From positions 31,697,798 to 31,761,797 of the forward strand of contig CM069442.1 of NCBI GenBank assembly GCA_035610835.1: a stretch of 64,000 nt of DNA, written 5' to 3'. Positions 1 to 12,178 of this stretch are shown in pieces (positions within the stretch are counted from its first letter, which is position 1; the number at the start of each line of letters is the position of its first letter). The notes below the pieces were generated by a model that saw only the letters and a list, made by a program, of their open reading frames with translations, did not search any database and was not told the DNA's origin. The translations under genes and the position numbers were made by a program. The stretch comes from Ophiura sarsii (lineage: Eukaryota; Echinodermata; Ophiuroidea; Amphilepidida; Ophiuridae).

Positions 1-589
1 CGACGGGTGTACGTAACCAAGGTAACGCACACCCGTCAATTGTGTATGATTGAATTGTCGCCTTTTACCCCCAATTATCTGCATACAAAATAACTATCCA
101 TCGAGTTGAGGGCAGCATAAGGTACCAGAACTCCTTGCGACATCCAGTTCGATGATTTATTTTAACCTTTGACCCCAACATCACACGACACAAGCTAAAA
201 TTATGTCTTTTTTGACCGGTATGCTGCGATGAGACCACCATTTTCTAGACGAGATTGCACCATTTTATAGAATTTTTAGGGTAAGTGTGATAATTTTTAC
301 TTTAAATATAAGCCCTATAGTATTCAGAAGTGATGCCTTTGTAACGGTTATCTCTGTGATAAGAGAGTTATTTCGTTGTGCAAAATCGGCTTTTTATGAA
401 TTTTGAAAATAACTGTGACGTGAGGCCGTTCCCTTGGAAACGCAGTCCCGTTCTCAAGCCCGCCCTCTATTGAAAAGTGTTTTTTGTTCGTATTCCGGCG
501 GGCGACGGACTTCCGTCACTTGATGAATCGCCGTGTAAAAAATGACGGCAATGCGTCACTTAATAGAGCGCCCTCAATTGAAACGGGGC
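1..589. other. Non-coding stretch with a terminal hairpin
   Basis: I see no gene here. Positions 2-10 (GACGGGTGT) and 29-37 (ACACCCGTC) form a perfect 9-bp stem. The segment 430-600 is GC-richer than its surroundings and holds two similar 'GCCCTCTATTGAAA' and 'GCCCTCAATTGAAA' words. These look like decayed element ends rather than coding sequence. Confidence 0.5.
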
Positions 590-908
590 CCCGTTCTACA
601 GCTGACTGTTAATATCTTGGTCCAAGACTCACCAAGGTTGTTCAGGAGAGCATTGACAGTGATATGTGGATTGTTGTTGGCCTTTCATCATACTTTTCTT
701 GTCAAACAAGGGGACACTGTTGGGTTCCGACCGTGTTCTTCAGGGTTTTTAACTGATTTTAACTGTCTTGTTCTTCCTAATTATGTTTTATATGGTGAAA
801 TTTGGCACTTGAAATTGCTTCGAAATAGCTTTGTAGCCTTTCCCCTCTTTGTGAGCATTCACAATGCACAAAAAGATCCTCACTGAGTTATTTGATCTCC
901 TTCGCCAT
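590..908 (-). pseudogene. Tc1-like transposase, N-terminal fossil
   Basis: Read on the minus strand from 908, the sequence begins MAKEIK, hits a stop, and after a frame change continues as AHKEGKGYKAISKQF. This is the typical first helix-turn-helix region of Tc1 transposases (a 'HKxGxGYKxISK' type motif). Further downstream, other frames still show 'NPHITVNALLNNLGES', which resembles the second DNA-binding segment of the same family. The DDE catalytic part is absent, so this is a truncated copy with several frameshifts and no activity. The family assignment rests on motif resemblance only. An open frame on the opposite strand over the same bases has no resemblance and is ignored. Confidence 0.7.
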
Positions 909-1673
909 GCTGTCAAAGAGCTAGAGTGTTGTCCTATAATATCCCTCACTGTACATTCAATAGGACACATTTGTAATGCATCCACATCCACATTGTATGC
1001 ACACATCATGGAATAATTGCATAACAATATAAAAGCCTATCACACAATATAAGGAATGTTTGGAATGTCAAAAACATGTGTATTATCACAAAAAGTGGCC
1101 TCAGTCCGGAGGCTTGGTATGGGGTATAAATAATTTTGGACAGGCATAAAAACACAATTCTTGTTCAATTCTATTGTTATGCAAAAATTGTGAGCCCAAA
1201 TATATTGATTTGTACTTGCAAACTAATTGTCTTTAGTGTAAAGCGAAATTCCACCACTTCAGCTGGTATAGATATGAGAAAACGCAAAAAACTCATATTT
1301 TTCAAGGGGTATGAATAATTGTGGGCTTAACTGTACTTCTAATGCATAGTGTAAAACATTGTAATGAATAACTAACATTTTCTCTTAAAATTTATCAAAT
1401 GGTACATTTTTACAATAATTTGGATAATAAACTCACATCAAATTTAAACAGTTCCTCCGGTTTTTCTAACACTTGTATAGTTCGTAGAACAAATCAATAG
1501 TTCAATCCCCCTAGGGACTGAATATTCATATCTATGCACTTTATTATTTCATAAAATGTCTAACACATGTAATATGCAACAGTATTTTGAATTGTTCTTG
1601 TGTTTGTTGAACGTGAATCCACACAAGCCGTTTTCGAGATATTGATCGAGCCCAAACTACACGCAATAGAATA
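909..1673. other. AT-rich non-coding stretch
   Basis: Only short open frames (60-82 codons) without recognisable motifs occur here. I see no gene, RNA or repeat boundary that can be supported. Confidence 0.5.
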
Positions 1674-2360
1674 CAGGGTGAGTCAAAAAGAAGTTGTACA
1701 GGAATGAATATTTGTTTTAAAATTGACCAAACAAATTTGACAAACCAATGAGACACATATTCGAAGAACAACTCATCCAGCTCATATGACAAAAGAAATA
1801 ATTGAAATCGATCAATTATATCAGGAGCTATGCCAGTTTTAATAAAAAGAACCCCTTTTTTTAGCTGTCCACGGAACGCTTAATTCTCTTGATATCTACC
1901 CACTCTAAGTGTGCAGCAAAATGTACACACGGTCATTCATATTCAAATAAGATTACAGCCCGGGAGTTACGGAGTTTCAAACACAGGTGGGAATAGCGTG
2001 CGCCTAAAATAAAAAGACAGTGTCTACAATAAGACTTAAACCTTCTCTTTTTGACCAATTCTATGATTTTGCATTTTGAGGAATAAAACAATTATTACTG
2101 CCTGATATAATAATGATGAGTTTTAAACATTTGCTTTACCGTGTTCTGTTTTACGTATCGGTGGACAGCTAAAAGAATGGGTTCTTTTAGTAAAATAGCT
2201 ATAACTCTGGATAGGAATGATCGATTTCATTCATTCTTTTTTTTTCAGATGATCGGAAGAATATCTCGTCAAAATACCGCTTGAGTTTTAGGTCAATTTT
2301 CTTTTTCTTTCTCAGGAAAAAAATATTCAAATCCGTACATCTTCTTTTTGACTCACCCTG
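1674..2360. mobile_element. Foldback MITE, CAGGGTGA ends, TA target site
   Basis: The ends are inverted copies: CAGGGTGAGTCAAAAAGAAG on the left and its complement ending at 2360 on the right. TA dinucleotides flank both ends (1672-1673, 2361-2362), as for the Tc1/mariner superfamily. The arms also pair internally: 'AGAACCCC...AGCTGTCCACGG' near 1848-1874 against 'CGGTGGACAGCT...GGGTTCT' near 2159-2187. There is no transposase frame, so it is non-autonomous. It lies downstream of the synaptotagmin stop codon. Confidence 0.8.
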
Positions 2361-2757
2361 TATGCCACTGAATGGTTACAAAGACAATATTTCACACCGT
2401 AACAATTTTTTCTTCTTACATCTGCTACAACAGAGCAATATGCCCTAATATATTATTAGTATGTATAGACAGCGCATTTGGTCCAGTTCCCGCGATGACT
2501 AACAAGATAGCCTTGTTTGAGAGTACAAACGGACTCAAATAATGCCAAAATACAAACATTTGCATGTTTGCATTGTCAAGTTATATAACGATTGGTCAAA
2601 CTTAATTCCGATTTCTGGGCAATTAACATGATATTAACTGCGTAAAGTATCAACTTTAAATAGGTTTACTTCTTAATTCCAAATACCGCAATCATGGTAA
2701 TATATAGCCATTTTGCCACAAAGATAACTGTCTCAACTCAATATCTCGCCCATACCG

Positions 2758-5700
2758 TTATTTGAGTGTATGCCACTGTGTCACCGAACTGCGTGGGGAC
2801 GCTAGCATCGCATTCCAATGCGCCGAGGGTTTCCCGCTACAGATGATGTCACCTCCGACAACACATCTGCCAAGAATTCGATGAGCCCATTTCAGGTGGT
2901 TTACACGGAGACAGATGGCAAAAACAATGCAGCTCATGTCCAGTGCGTCATTCTACAACAGATACGATACAATTGTTGAGAAAATCAATGAAAAGCTTCC
3001 AAAACCTTAGCTAAACGAAATGTGTTTAAAGGACTAGAGCAAAGGGAAGAGGGACACGTCTAAACATAACATGATAACTCACAAATTGCAGGTTTGAACA
3101 TATGTAACAGATCATTGAACGTTGAAACAATATATTGTTTAAACTTTATAAAAACCATTACGAGACGTCAATGCAAACAAAAAGTTAGAGGAGTGCATAA
3201 AAATGATGTTAATGGAACAATGTTATAAAAAAGCTTCACAACACAAATATCAAACAAAAACAAGCCCAACTTAAAGCAAGAACATATACTGATTCGAACG
3301 CATTACTTTCCCAATAAAACAACGATAAACATGCGGCGAATTAATTGTTAATTTCGTGAAATGAAGCTGTATTTATATATAAAGTAATATCAAATTTTCT
3401 TTAAACAAATTACTACAAAATTCAAAATGTGGAATGTTACCTTCAATTCCATAGCAAATGATTGGTTAAACACCGGATTGAGGTCTTTCCGCACGGCAAC
3501 AGTCTGTTTCGTTTTAATCTGCTTACCACCTTTTACGATAGTCACTTTGACGTAGATCCCAAGAGCTATCAATCAAAATAAATGGAGGCAAAAGTTTAAC
3601 GAAAGTCTATACTGCAACGGTTGTTGGATTCTTTAAACTCCATAACACAGCATGAACATACTATGGCGAATAGGAGACGAAAGCAAACCGTGTTCTACAG
3701 GCACGCCCCAACCTATAATGTTTTTTGAGACATTTGGAAGAAATGTTCACGTGCAGATGAATACCGAACTATAATAGTTCCGAAACATTTTATTTTTCCT
3801 TTTTATTAATTAATTGTAAACAAAAAAATTGTGAAACTTAAGAAAATATCCCGACCCAGCCTGAGAGGTACATCGGCCAGTATAATAGAACTGGAATTTT
3901 GCGTTGACTTATTGCAGATATTCCTTTTTTTTAAATTACGAATGATGATGGTTGACGATGTAAATAGAAATGATTTATTTGTATACAGAATTCTGTTTTG
4001 AAGCTTATCAAAACTGATTTTTAATGTCCTCTTGGTTGGGTTTAATTAATCGATGGACTTTGGCGGCCATTTTGGACGCCATCTTGGATATCTGGAGAGC
4101 ATCCCGTTTTTTCACTGTTAACATCTAAAATGTGTTAAGGACCTTAGGCCTAAGAGACACCTAAACAGGTTGGTTTGGTTTAGTCCGGGGTGCACGTGAA
4201 CCCCCTGTACATACCCGACTACTTAGTATTATCTCAACAATAGCCTACCTGCCTCGTCAGACATTGTTGAACAAGATTCTAGTTGATCTGCCCCAGAACT
4301 TGATCCACTGTAGGGTACAATTACTGGAGATTCGGTAATTGATGTGCGCAGATGCCTTGCTTTTAGAACAACCACATTAAGACGTTCAGCGTTTGGCAGG
4401 TAGTTCAATGAGATGAGGACTTCTCCACGGTTAGTGTCTACTGGTGGAAGCTGCAAAATTGAGAAAAAAAGGCAAGATCATGAAAGTGAGATATCTGTAT
4501 TTCCTCCATTCACCTTCCAAACCAATAAAAAGTATTATAAAGAAAGAATATCATTCTTAGTTTCCTAAAGAAAATTGGCCTCATAGCTCAATAAGGGTTA
4601 TGTCGAGAGAAAAGAAAATCCATATGATCCCCTGCCTTAGCACTTTATGTTTGCCTGTTATCATTGTTGACTATACGAGGGGGTATCAAAAAGTTCTTGA
4701 AATCACCCAGAAGTGAAAGAGTCAGAAACTTTTTTCGTTATGTGACCCTTCAGACATCTTTAAAAAAAGTCACTGTGCAAAGTCACACATTTCTCCCACT
4801 ATTTATGACCTGTCCACAGACCGCGATTGTAAAGCTCCTTAGATTGACCGCCATTGATTGATCCTCAGATTGACTCAGATTGCGTTATTCCCAAAACAGC
4901 AATAAATAGTTTACAGTGTTGACAAAAAGGGGTCAAAGGTCATATAGGGGTCATTAGAGGTCAATCTGTGTACACCCCATGTTACCCACAAGATTATTGT
5001 CACCAAGCTTGTTTTGTAATGACCTTTGACCCCTTTCTGTCAACACTTTAAACTATTTATTGCTGTTTTGGGAATAACGCAATCTGAGGATCAATCAATG
5101 GCGGTCAATCTGAGGAGCTCTACAATGGCGGTTTGTGGACAGGTCATAAATAGTGGGAGAAATGTGTGACTTTGCACAGTGACTTTTTAAAGATGTCTGA
5201 AGGGTCACTAAACAAAAAAAAGTTTCTGACTCCTTCACTTCTGGGTGATTTCAAGAACTTTTTGATACCCCCTCGTATAAGCAAGGGCACGTGTAGGATT
5301 TACATCTAAAGGCGTGACCACTGGAAACAGTGGGAATGGAAATAACAAATCATACAAATTATGAAGGAAAAGATAAATTGAGATATTTTCTTCGCATGTT
5401 GAAATGCACACGAGTATAATATTTAAGTCTCTAACTTTGTGATCCTTGGAGTTTAAGACCGCAGGAATCCCAATAGAAGCCCTGCATAGCATATGGCGTA
5501 GTTTACCGGCATCATGTTGGACTACTGAACTTTGTTCACCAAAACTATAGATGCAGGGAATGTTCTTTTATTCACACTTGATTGATCTAAAGGGCATGTG
5601 CTTTTAAAATTGGCGCTCAGTGATGTGTGTTTTGCTTTTGAATAGTATGTATGCAGTAATCATGGACTAGTACCTCTAGCATGTCTTTAGACCAGGCGCT

Positions 5701-6965
5701 AATCAGTTTGTAAACACTACTGATGTAAACAACGGTCACCTCATCTATAAGAAACTATAAATCCCATTTTATAAATGTTTACATCACTTTCAAAAAACCC
5801 GCGTCAAGTCAAAGAATAAACTGTAATAGGGCCTACGCCATGATTCCGGTGAACGGCGCATGGTTTTGAGCCGTCTGAATTTATGCAGGGACTTTATAAT
5901 AGATATACTGTACGGTACCTCATCTTCCCAGGGATGTTCAGTAAGATCTCTCCAGATGGTATGATCTGCTCCAAGCGCATCAAAGTCATGATTGGCACAT
6001 GCATAATCCGCTCTGCCGATGACATGGGGGTGCGAAAAGCGATCGTATTGAAACACAACAAAGCGCACAAGAGCTTCAGCGATTTCTGACTCTGGAAGAC
6101 GAAACACAATTGTTTGATTGAATCTCGGGTTTAAAGATCGCTTAAAAATTCTGGAGGTAGCTGGTCTTCTGCTGTCATCGTCGGGTAGCAGCAGCACCTT
6201 GACACGTGTGTCGGTGCTCTTCTGCTGTTTGGTTAGCATTGGAAGTTGAGCTGCTTGAATGAGGTGTATAGTCAACAAATCCATGGACTTATCGTACATC
6301 AGGGAAAACGACAATTTTCCCAGTCCATACTTTGACGGTAGAAACTCTTGAAGATCATCCTCTTTTGTGAGACGATACAGTTTGGGATCTATTGTGCCAA
6401 TAGCTGATGTTACCGGACTTAGCGAAACGAGATTTAGTCGACAAGGAACGGATTTAGAACGTGAGATGGCGAAATCCCATCTCTTCATGCTCGCTGTCTT
6501 TTCGCTATTCGATCTACCGACGACGGCAAGTTGTCCTTGTTGGATTATGCTTTTCTTCCTCTTGCCACCATTTGCCGTCGCCGTCGTCTCAGATGTTCGA
6601 ATGGGGTGGATGTACCCCCTTGGCATCTCATGTGGCATCATCTGAGGAGCTATCGGTATGGTAAATGCCACCGGGTACGATTGGCCTTTCATGTGATCTG
6701 GAATGTGCAGGTTTGGTGGCGATTTTGGCGATGGCTGTTTTTTTCTTCCGTAACAACTTCTGCCAAAAGATCTACAGGCGAAAATGGTGACCACAAGGGT
6801 AACACCTAGAAGAATCGTAATGAAGATGAGTACAATAATAACTGTTGTTGAGTCGTCGTTCTCATTGGGATGGATATCAGGAGTCAGGGTATTGTCGGTT
6901 ATATCGGCGGTATTGTCGTTTATGTCGGTGGTTTTGGCGGTAGTCGCTATCCTTGTAAGAACCAT
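2758..6965 (-). CDS. Synaptotagmin-like double-C2 membrane protein, calcium-independent type
   Basis: Four coding exons on the minus strand: 6965-5919, 4450-4249, 3565-3441 and 2952-2758. Donors are GAG|GTACCG, GCAG|GTAGGC and AAG|GTAACA; acceptors are TTTTGCAG, TTGATAG and GTTGTAG. Phases are 0, 1 and 0, and all join in frame to give 522 residues ending QWHTLK-stop. Residues 1-40 are luminal, 41-64 are a hydrophobic membrane helix followed by Cys/Arg (RSFGRSC), and 65-210 are a basic, Pro/Ser-rich linker. C2A is about 214-345. C2B begins with 'GEVLISLNYLPNAERLNVVV' and ends with the family's HWNAML...PR...WHTL signature. Known family role: vesicle-membrane sensors or adaptors in exocytosis. 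Most calcium-ligand Asp positions are replaced (the C2A loop 3 reads VFQYDRFSHPH; the C2B loop 3 has none), so calcium-independent binding is inferred. C2B loop 1 carries a Ser-rich insertion of about 25-30 residues. The C2B strand 'SLxYLPxAERLxVVV' resembles Syt12/17-type proteins, but no paralogue is assigned. A possible acceptor (CCTCCCAG, 6991) just upstream suggests a 5' exon exists. Confidence 0.92.
4674..5277. mobile_element. Mariner-like foldback MITE in synaptotagmin intron 1
   Basis: The arms 4674-4950 and 5010-5277 are near-perfect inverted copies. The ends read TACGAGGGGGTATCAAAAAG, with TA on both outer sides. The centre contains facing GGGGTCAAAGGTCA and TGACCTTTGACCCC words, which look like DR1 nuclear-receptor sites. 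There is no transposase. It sits between exon 1 (ends 5919) and exon 2 (starts 4450), so it would be transcribed into a strong hairpin in the pre-mRNA. Confidence 0.85.
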
Positions 6966-7136
6966 GATTTCAACTAACTTCTCTATGTACCTGGGAGGGA
7001 AACATAAACATAAATATATGTGTCATTCCAAAGAAGACTTGAACATGTTCTACACGGCACGCGATTTATTCGCTTTGACGGTAAGGCTTGACGGAGCTAT
7101 TTTTGCTTCAGTTGTAGAGCGTAACGTTGTGTAGTT

Positions 7137-7578
7137 CATGATGCGATCTGAGAAAACCCGTCGGATGTCGCAAAATGTGAACTAGGGATTATGGGTAAAA
7201 TAGAAAAAATAAAAAAATAAAAAATAAAAAAACTGTTTTTCTTTTTTTTAGATTTTTTTAAAGAAAATTAGTTTCCAGTTCATCATCTTTCATGAAATTT
7301 CACCTTGACAAACTTACTCAAGTCACTTTTATTATTAACCTTATAATGTTATTATATTGAATTATGTATCTTTTTTGGCCTGTTTTCATGATTTCTTGTT
7401 TTGTAGCTTTTGGTGACATCACAATCATCATTCACTCATAACTTTTTTTGTAGTGATCATATATAGAAAAATGATCGAAACAGTTCTGTAATCAGCACAG
7501 TTTTAGCTTTCTTATGATATAAATATCTCCAATATGAAAAATGCCACCATGTGGCGGGTTTTCACAGATCGCATCATG
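7137..7578. mobile_element. MITE with CATGATGCGATCTG ends (copy 1)
   Basis: The left end CATGATGCGATCTGAGAAAA (7137) pairs with TTTTCACAGATCGCATCATG at the right end (to 7578). The next segments 'CCCGTCGGATGTCGC' and 'CACCATGTGGCGGG' are also partly inverted. Internal words such as GTGAACTAGGGATTAT and TTTTGTAGCTTTT recur in a second copy at 19907-20168, which proves a dispersed family. The element lies just upstream of the synaptotagmin exon 1. Confidence 0.8.
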
Positions 7579-9298
7579 TAATGAGTTATTTCATGGTAGG
7601 GGTTATTTAGAGAGCACAGATAATAATAGTGATCACTTCTTCACTGATATTACATTTAACACTTTACATGCGGCTATTAGTTTTACCATATAGGCCTATA
7701 CAAAGCATATTTTCAGAAACCTTTCTCAACTTTACAAAGTCTATCTCAAGGATTACTGAACCAATACTATAGGCATGTTTGTACTTAGCTTGTATATCTC
7801 ATAGTGATATTTTGGAACTGTCGTCTGCAGACGACTGCCGCTTGGAAAGTGTTGAATTTTAACATGCATCCGTGCCATTTTGCATACATCTGAACATTTG
7901 GTATCACTTTTATTTTGAAGCAGTAAACCTATTATACCCAGAACTATTTTTAACCTGATAATTATAATCCAAATACGTACAACATACAACAAGAAGTGAC
8001 AACCGGATTGTCACGCGTACTGCTGATTAATTTTCATAATGTTCAGTTATTAAGAGGAATTGTCATATTCAATTTCAATTTGTTTTCAATATCAATTTCG
8101 AAACAGAACTTTAGGAAACTGTTGGATGATGTGCAATGAGAAAAAGTAACTTGTGTTTAAAAGTTGAACTATGCGCAATATGGATTTTAACAATCACCTT
8201 TGGCAATAGGATCAAAAACATCGCTGACATTTTTGAAGTATGCAAGTATACAGAAATAAGAAAATATCTCAACAACTAAGCAATATTACGTTAAATTTGG
8301 TTATTGAAAAGATACTCAGTTTATATCAATATCGAGGGCTCATAAACAAAAGGCCTCATCTCCATTTTTTCAAAAATGAGATTTTGGTATCAAAATGTTC
8401 AGAAAGAAATTCATTATAACACAACCCCTTTCAAAGTTATAGCCAGTATAAAACGATCAAATGTCTTCTCCACGATATAACACCTCATTCATAAATATTG
8501 ACTGGACTTAAGTTATGATGCTTTTAGTAACAACACTTTACGGAGAAAACAGGAAAACCCAATTAATATATCTCTTACTGATGCTATGTTTGGGTTTTGT
8601 AATTGAAATGAAAAAGTATATAAATAGAGTAACAATTGTCCATAAGTACGAGTAAATACAGATATGGGAAACACCAAGATTTTATATTTTTATTTGAAAA
8701 AGATTTGAATATAAGAAAATTGTTAAAGTTATAATAGCTTACAATATTGAAAAAATGAATTGTATTGAAAATGCGACAATATAATTTAATATGTTTGTTG
8801 AATTGTTAAATTATGAAACGTTGTAGATATCCATGTAATGTGTGAACGTATTTTGAGGAGAAATATGATTGTTTCCTTATTTATTAAATAATAATAATAA
8901 AATTATCTGTAACAACATAAGCCTTGAAGAAGTAATTACATGTGTACTTATAGTGTAACGAAAAATGTAAGAAAACAAGTGCAAACGTCAAATCCAAGTT
9001 GTCGTTTTAACAACACATTTGTTATGTATTTAAAAAGAGGTGAACATGAAGAAATGATTAAAGTTACAGCTATGTTAAATACGTTACTTTTCTGGAATTA
9101 TTTTTGACAATTTTGAAGCAAATTAATTATACGTAATATGCCATAACATGATAGGCCTATGTTTTTGAAGAAAAAAAAGAATATGTTAGATATGTTTTTA
9201 CATGTGTCCATGGTAAATGTAAACGTGCACTATCCATGGAGACACCAAATATGTAAACCCGTAAATGATGTGTATATTATAATGTGATAAATTGATTT
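7579..9298. other. AT-rich intergenic DNA
   Basis: I see no gene. There are runs of A/T and one 79-codon minus-strand frame at 7753-7992 with no domain resemblance. This sits between the synaptotagmin 5' side and a repeat-rich zone. Confidence 0.5.
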
Positions 9299-9465
9299 AA
9301 AGGTAGATGTTCCGATTTTCAACTTGGTAGTTTTCTATTCTACATGAAAGGTCATCCTTAAAAACGTCGTGTCCCAAAATTTGAGATGCATAGCTATTAT
9401 GGTTCTTATTTTAAACGCACAAGATGCTGTGAACTGTACCCATTGAGTAGTACACAAACTAAAGG
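9299..9465 (-). repeat. Dispersed repeat, inverted partial copy
   Basis: This segment, read on the minus strand, matches parts of 30590-30950 and 41470-41825. Shared words include 'GTACTACTCAATG', 'TGTAGAATAGAAAAC' type blocks and 'CGGAACATCTACCTTTAA'. It is the most diverged of the three copies. The nature of the parent element is not clear. Confidence 0.6.
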
Positions 9466-9624
9466 GTTCAACAAAAGAAAGTATACCACTTTGTTTATGT
9501 CATTTTGATTAACTTTCAATTTGTTTTTGTCCAAACAGGCTAGATAGGCATTTAGATGAATCTTTTAGGCATATTTTGATACCAAATTTGCTCCCTAACA
9601 ACAAAGATAAACCATGATTAGCAC

Positions 9625-9898
9625 AATTTAAAGGAAAATATCCCATTTTCAAAAGTCGCATTTCCAATACACAGCACGAGATGAAAGGGCCAATTGTTAA
9701 CACACACATGCCGTATTTATCCCGTACTGATCACCGCGCATATCCCTCAATGCGCGGGCTAATTCAAATGAAAACTGATGCATGGGTGAAGGATTTGAAT
9801 GTAAAGGAATGGGGAGAACATGGACAGATTAACCAAATCTTCTCGTGCTGTGTATTGGAAATGCGACTTTTGAAAATGGGATATTTTCCTTTAAATGG
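9625..9898. repeat. Foldback element with about 60-bp arms
   Basis: The arm at 9631-9685 (AAAGGAAAATATCCCATTTT, AAGTCGCATTTCCAATACAC) is complementary to the arm at 9841-9896. The loop of about 150 bp holds GCGCATATCCCTCAATGCGC, itself a small hairpin. No coding potential is evident and the open frames across it only mirror the arms. Confidence 0.75.
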
Positions 9899-11178
9899 AA
9901 TTTCAAATATCACAGTTTAATGATACGATTTAATATAAAAAAGAGATGATTGCAATGATATGGCTAATTTTAGAATACTTTTATAAGCATATGAAGTTGA
10001 TTAATATCCACATATTTTTGCTACCAAATTTTCAAACAAAGGGCGCCCTCTATAGTCAATGATATGAACATCCCTATCTTAGACTAGCTTTATAATCTTA
10101 AAATGGGTACATTACGGGAAACAAATCATGATATTTTGCTTGTTTATAACACTTACTAGGATTTTCTCTCTGTTTTTTCTTTCAGGTATACAAAGCTTAA
10201 AAAGTAAATATGTGTATTCTAGATTCACAAAATATCAGTGTGATCTGAGGAATATCTTGATTCATAAATCAGTTTCAGCCAAAAACGACAAACAAATGTT
10301 CCCAAGGCCACACTGGTATTTTAACATACAAGTTTTACCCACGGTTTATTTATATCCTCTGATGATACAATTTCATTTTTATCATATTTTGATAATTAAC
10401 ATTTTGCCTGTTGTGCTGTTCTTTGAATTTAACACAAGGTGTTTTTTTTAGATATTGGCACATTCTCCATTTACAACATCTGTGTGATCAACAATAAAAA
10501 TAGAAGAAAAAAACCTTTAGGTTGATGCGGCAGCCAAATTGGATGCGCGCGAGGACGAGAAACTATATTTTATATTTGGCCCTATCGTTATATCATCGCT
10601 GTTACTCAATATTCACATTACCCTCATTGTGCTTCATTTACTCGTGTAAGATCATTTCTAATAACCCCTTGTTCATAAAGTTAAAGTGCTTTAAAGGAAA
10701 GCGGTCATGGTGAGGAAAAGAACCGCTGACGGCGATTGTTGGTCCAGCTAAACCTTAGCTAATAACTAATACATCACTTACATCACACGATAGAAAATGC
10801 GTTCAACCAAATGAAGGATGGTTGATTGAGCGCGCCGTTCACATTCGGTTAAGAGATTGTTGTTGTGTTGTTGTAGAGTCGCACACAATACCGCTTGCAT
10901 GTAAACATACGTAAAACAATTACAGACTGCGCCAATGTCTATCTTGTTTTATAGATTCAAATAGTCGGTCGACGTGTCGTCGCGCGCTGTTCAATTTTCG
11001 TTAGAATCCTTACCATGACAGCTTCCCTTTAAAGACTGATATTACTACAGGCTTGCCGGTATGCATACATTTAGTTAGTGCTTGTGTTTTCGACTCAATT
11101 AGTAATTGCTAGTTTATAGCATTCCTAGCAGGTGGCCGAATTCCCCAGCCCTGGCAAGTTTGCCAGTGTACTGGCAAA
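9899..11178. other. Intergenic DNA without recognised features
   Basis: I see nothing that can be called. A frame at 10128-10451 has no family resemblance. A few GC-richer islands (10530-10560, 10960-11000) lack clear promoter or coding signals. Confidence 0.4.
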
Positions 11179-11760
11179 CTTGCCCGCTAAGTGGGCATAT
11201 TTGCCAGTATCTACAGTTAATCCAAAGTTAGCGCTTCCACACAAAAAATGGCATGTTCTACCTTTCATATATCAATTGTTTAACTCAATACCTAAATATT
11301 TCGTGTCGCTTCAAAAAAATTCTTGGTTGCGTTTTGCCAGAAAAATGATGACATTTCAGTCATTTTGTGGCAAATACACATTTTTCCTGTATTTACAGTT
11401 AATCCAAAAGTAGCGCTCTCACACACAAAATGGCATCTTCTATCCTTCCTATATCGATATCTGAACTCTATACCAAAATATTTAGTGTCGCTTGAAAATA
11501 ATTGGGTTGCATTTTACCCAAGCCTCGATTTAAGTGGGAGCTGGGAGTTTTTTGCCCCCCGGTTGCCAAGTTTTTGCTCCCAGTGTTTTCAAATTTTGTA
11601 TAGCAAAGTATATGAGCGGGAGCTACTTTTGTCAGAAAAGTTACAAAGTAGCTCCCGGTTCACACGTCCTTAAATCGAGGCTTGATTTTACCAGAAAAAT
11701 GATGCAATTTCAGTCATTTTTGGCCAAAATATTTGTAATGTTTGTAATATAATTTTCAAA
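11179..11760 (+). repeat. Diverged tandem repeat, unit about 190-200 bp
   Basis: The block beginning 'ACAGTTAATCCAAA' near 11210 recurs near 11394. It runs through 'AATGGCAT', 'AAATATTT(A/C)GTGTCGCTT' and 'GCCAGAAAAATGATG'. A third partial unit resumes after an inserted MITE at 11685. Short open frames here are by-products of the repeat. Confidence 0.7.
11519..11684. mobile_element. hAT-like MITE with perfect 8-bp target duplication
   Basis: The ends are CAAGCCTCGATTTAAG on the left and CTTAAATCGAGGCTTG on the right. The flanking octamer ATTTTACC is present at both 11511-11518 and 11685-11692. Removing the element restores the surrounding tandem-repeat unit ('...TTTTACC[C]AGAAAAATGATG'). Internally, 'GGGAGCT' and 'AGCTCCC' blocks continue the pairing. 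The 8-bp duplication fits the hAT superfamily. Confidence 0.85.
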
Positions 11761-12116
11761 CTTTCATTGAAAGTGCCCTAACATTAACAAAACGGAAATC
11801 CTCAATACCTAAACATTTTGTGAAACGTCCAAAAAGTATTTTATGTTTTGTTGGAAAATTAATTAAATGTCAGTCATTTTGGGCCTCCAAAAATCAAGAT
11901 ATTTCATTGAAAGTTTATTTTAATTTGATAGAAATGGGACTTACATACATGTACAAAAAAGCATGTTATTATGCTGTTACAACAGCAACAAATTCTAAAC
12001 ATAAATACTTGGATTCACTTGGATTTTGTAATATCAGAGAAAAATATAAAAGCCTCAAAGTTTGAATTTTACATGAACATTGTCGTTTAGAATGAGGCTG
12101 GGCTGGTTGGCCTACC

Positions 12117-12178
12117 TTGCCCCTTCCTGCATTGCTACTCAAGTTATGCCTAGGTGCTACACGCTTAGTTTTTGCCAT
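12117..12178 (-). CDS. Candidate short first coding exon (weak)
   Basis: Minus-strand ATG at 12178 sits in a very good initiation context (AAACCATGGC). It begins a basic peptide, MAKTKRVAPRHNLSSNAGRG, ending at a good donor, GGCAAG|GTAGGC, at about 12117. No downstream partner exon could be found in this window, and I do not recognise the family. It may be a real first exon of a gene whose other exons lie far off, a transposon-derived exon, or chance. Confidence 0.2.

Noticed and set aside
6367..7134. Several plus-strand frames of 67-116 codons opposite the synaptotagmin exon
   Set aside because: They are the antisense shadow of a well-supported C2-domain exon.
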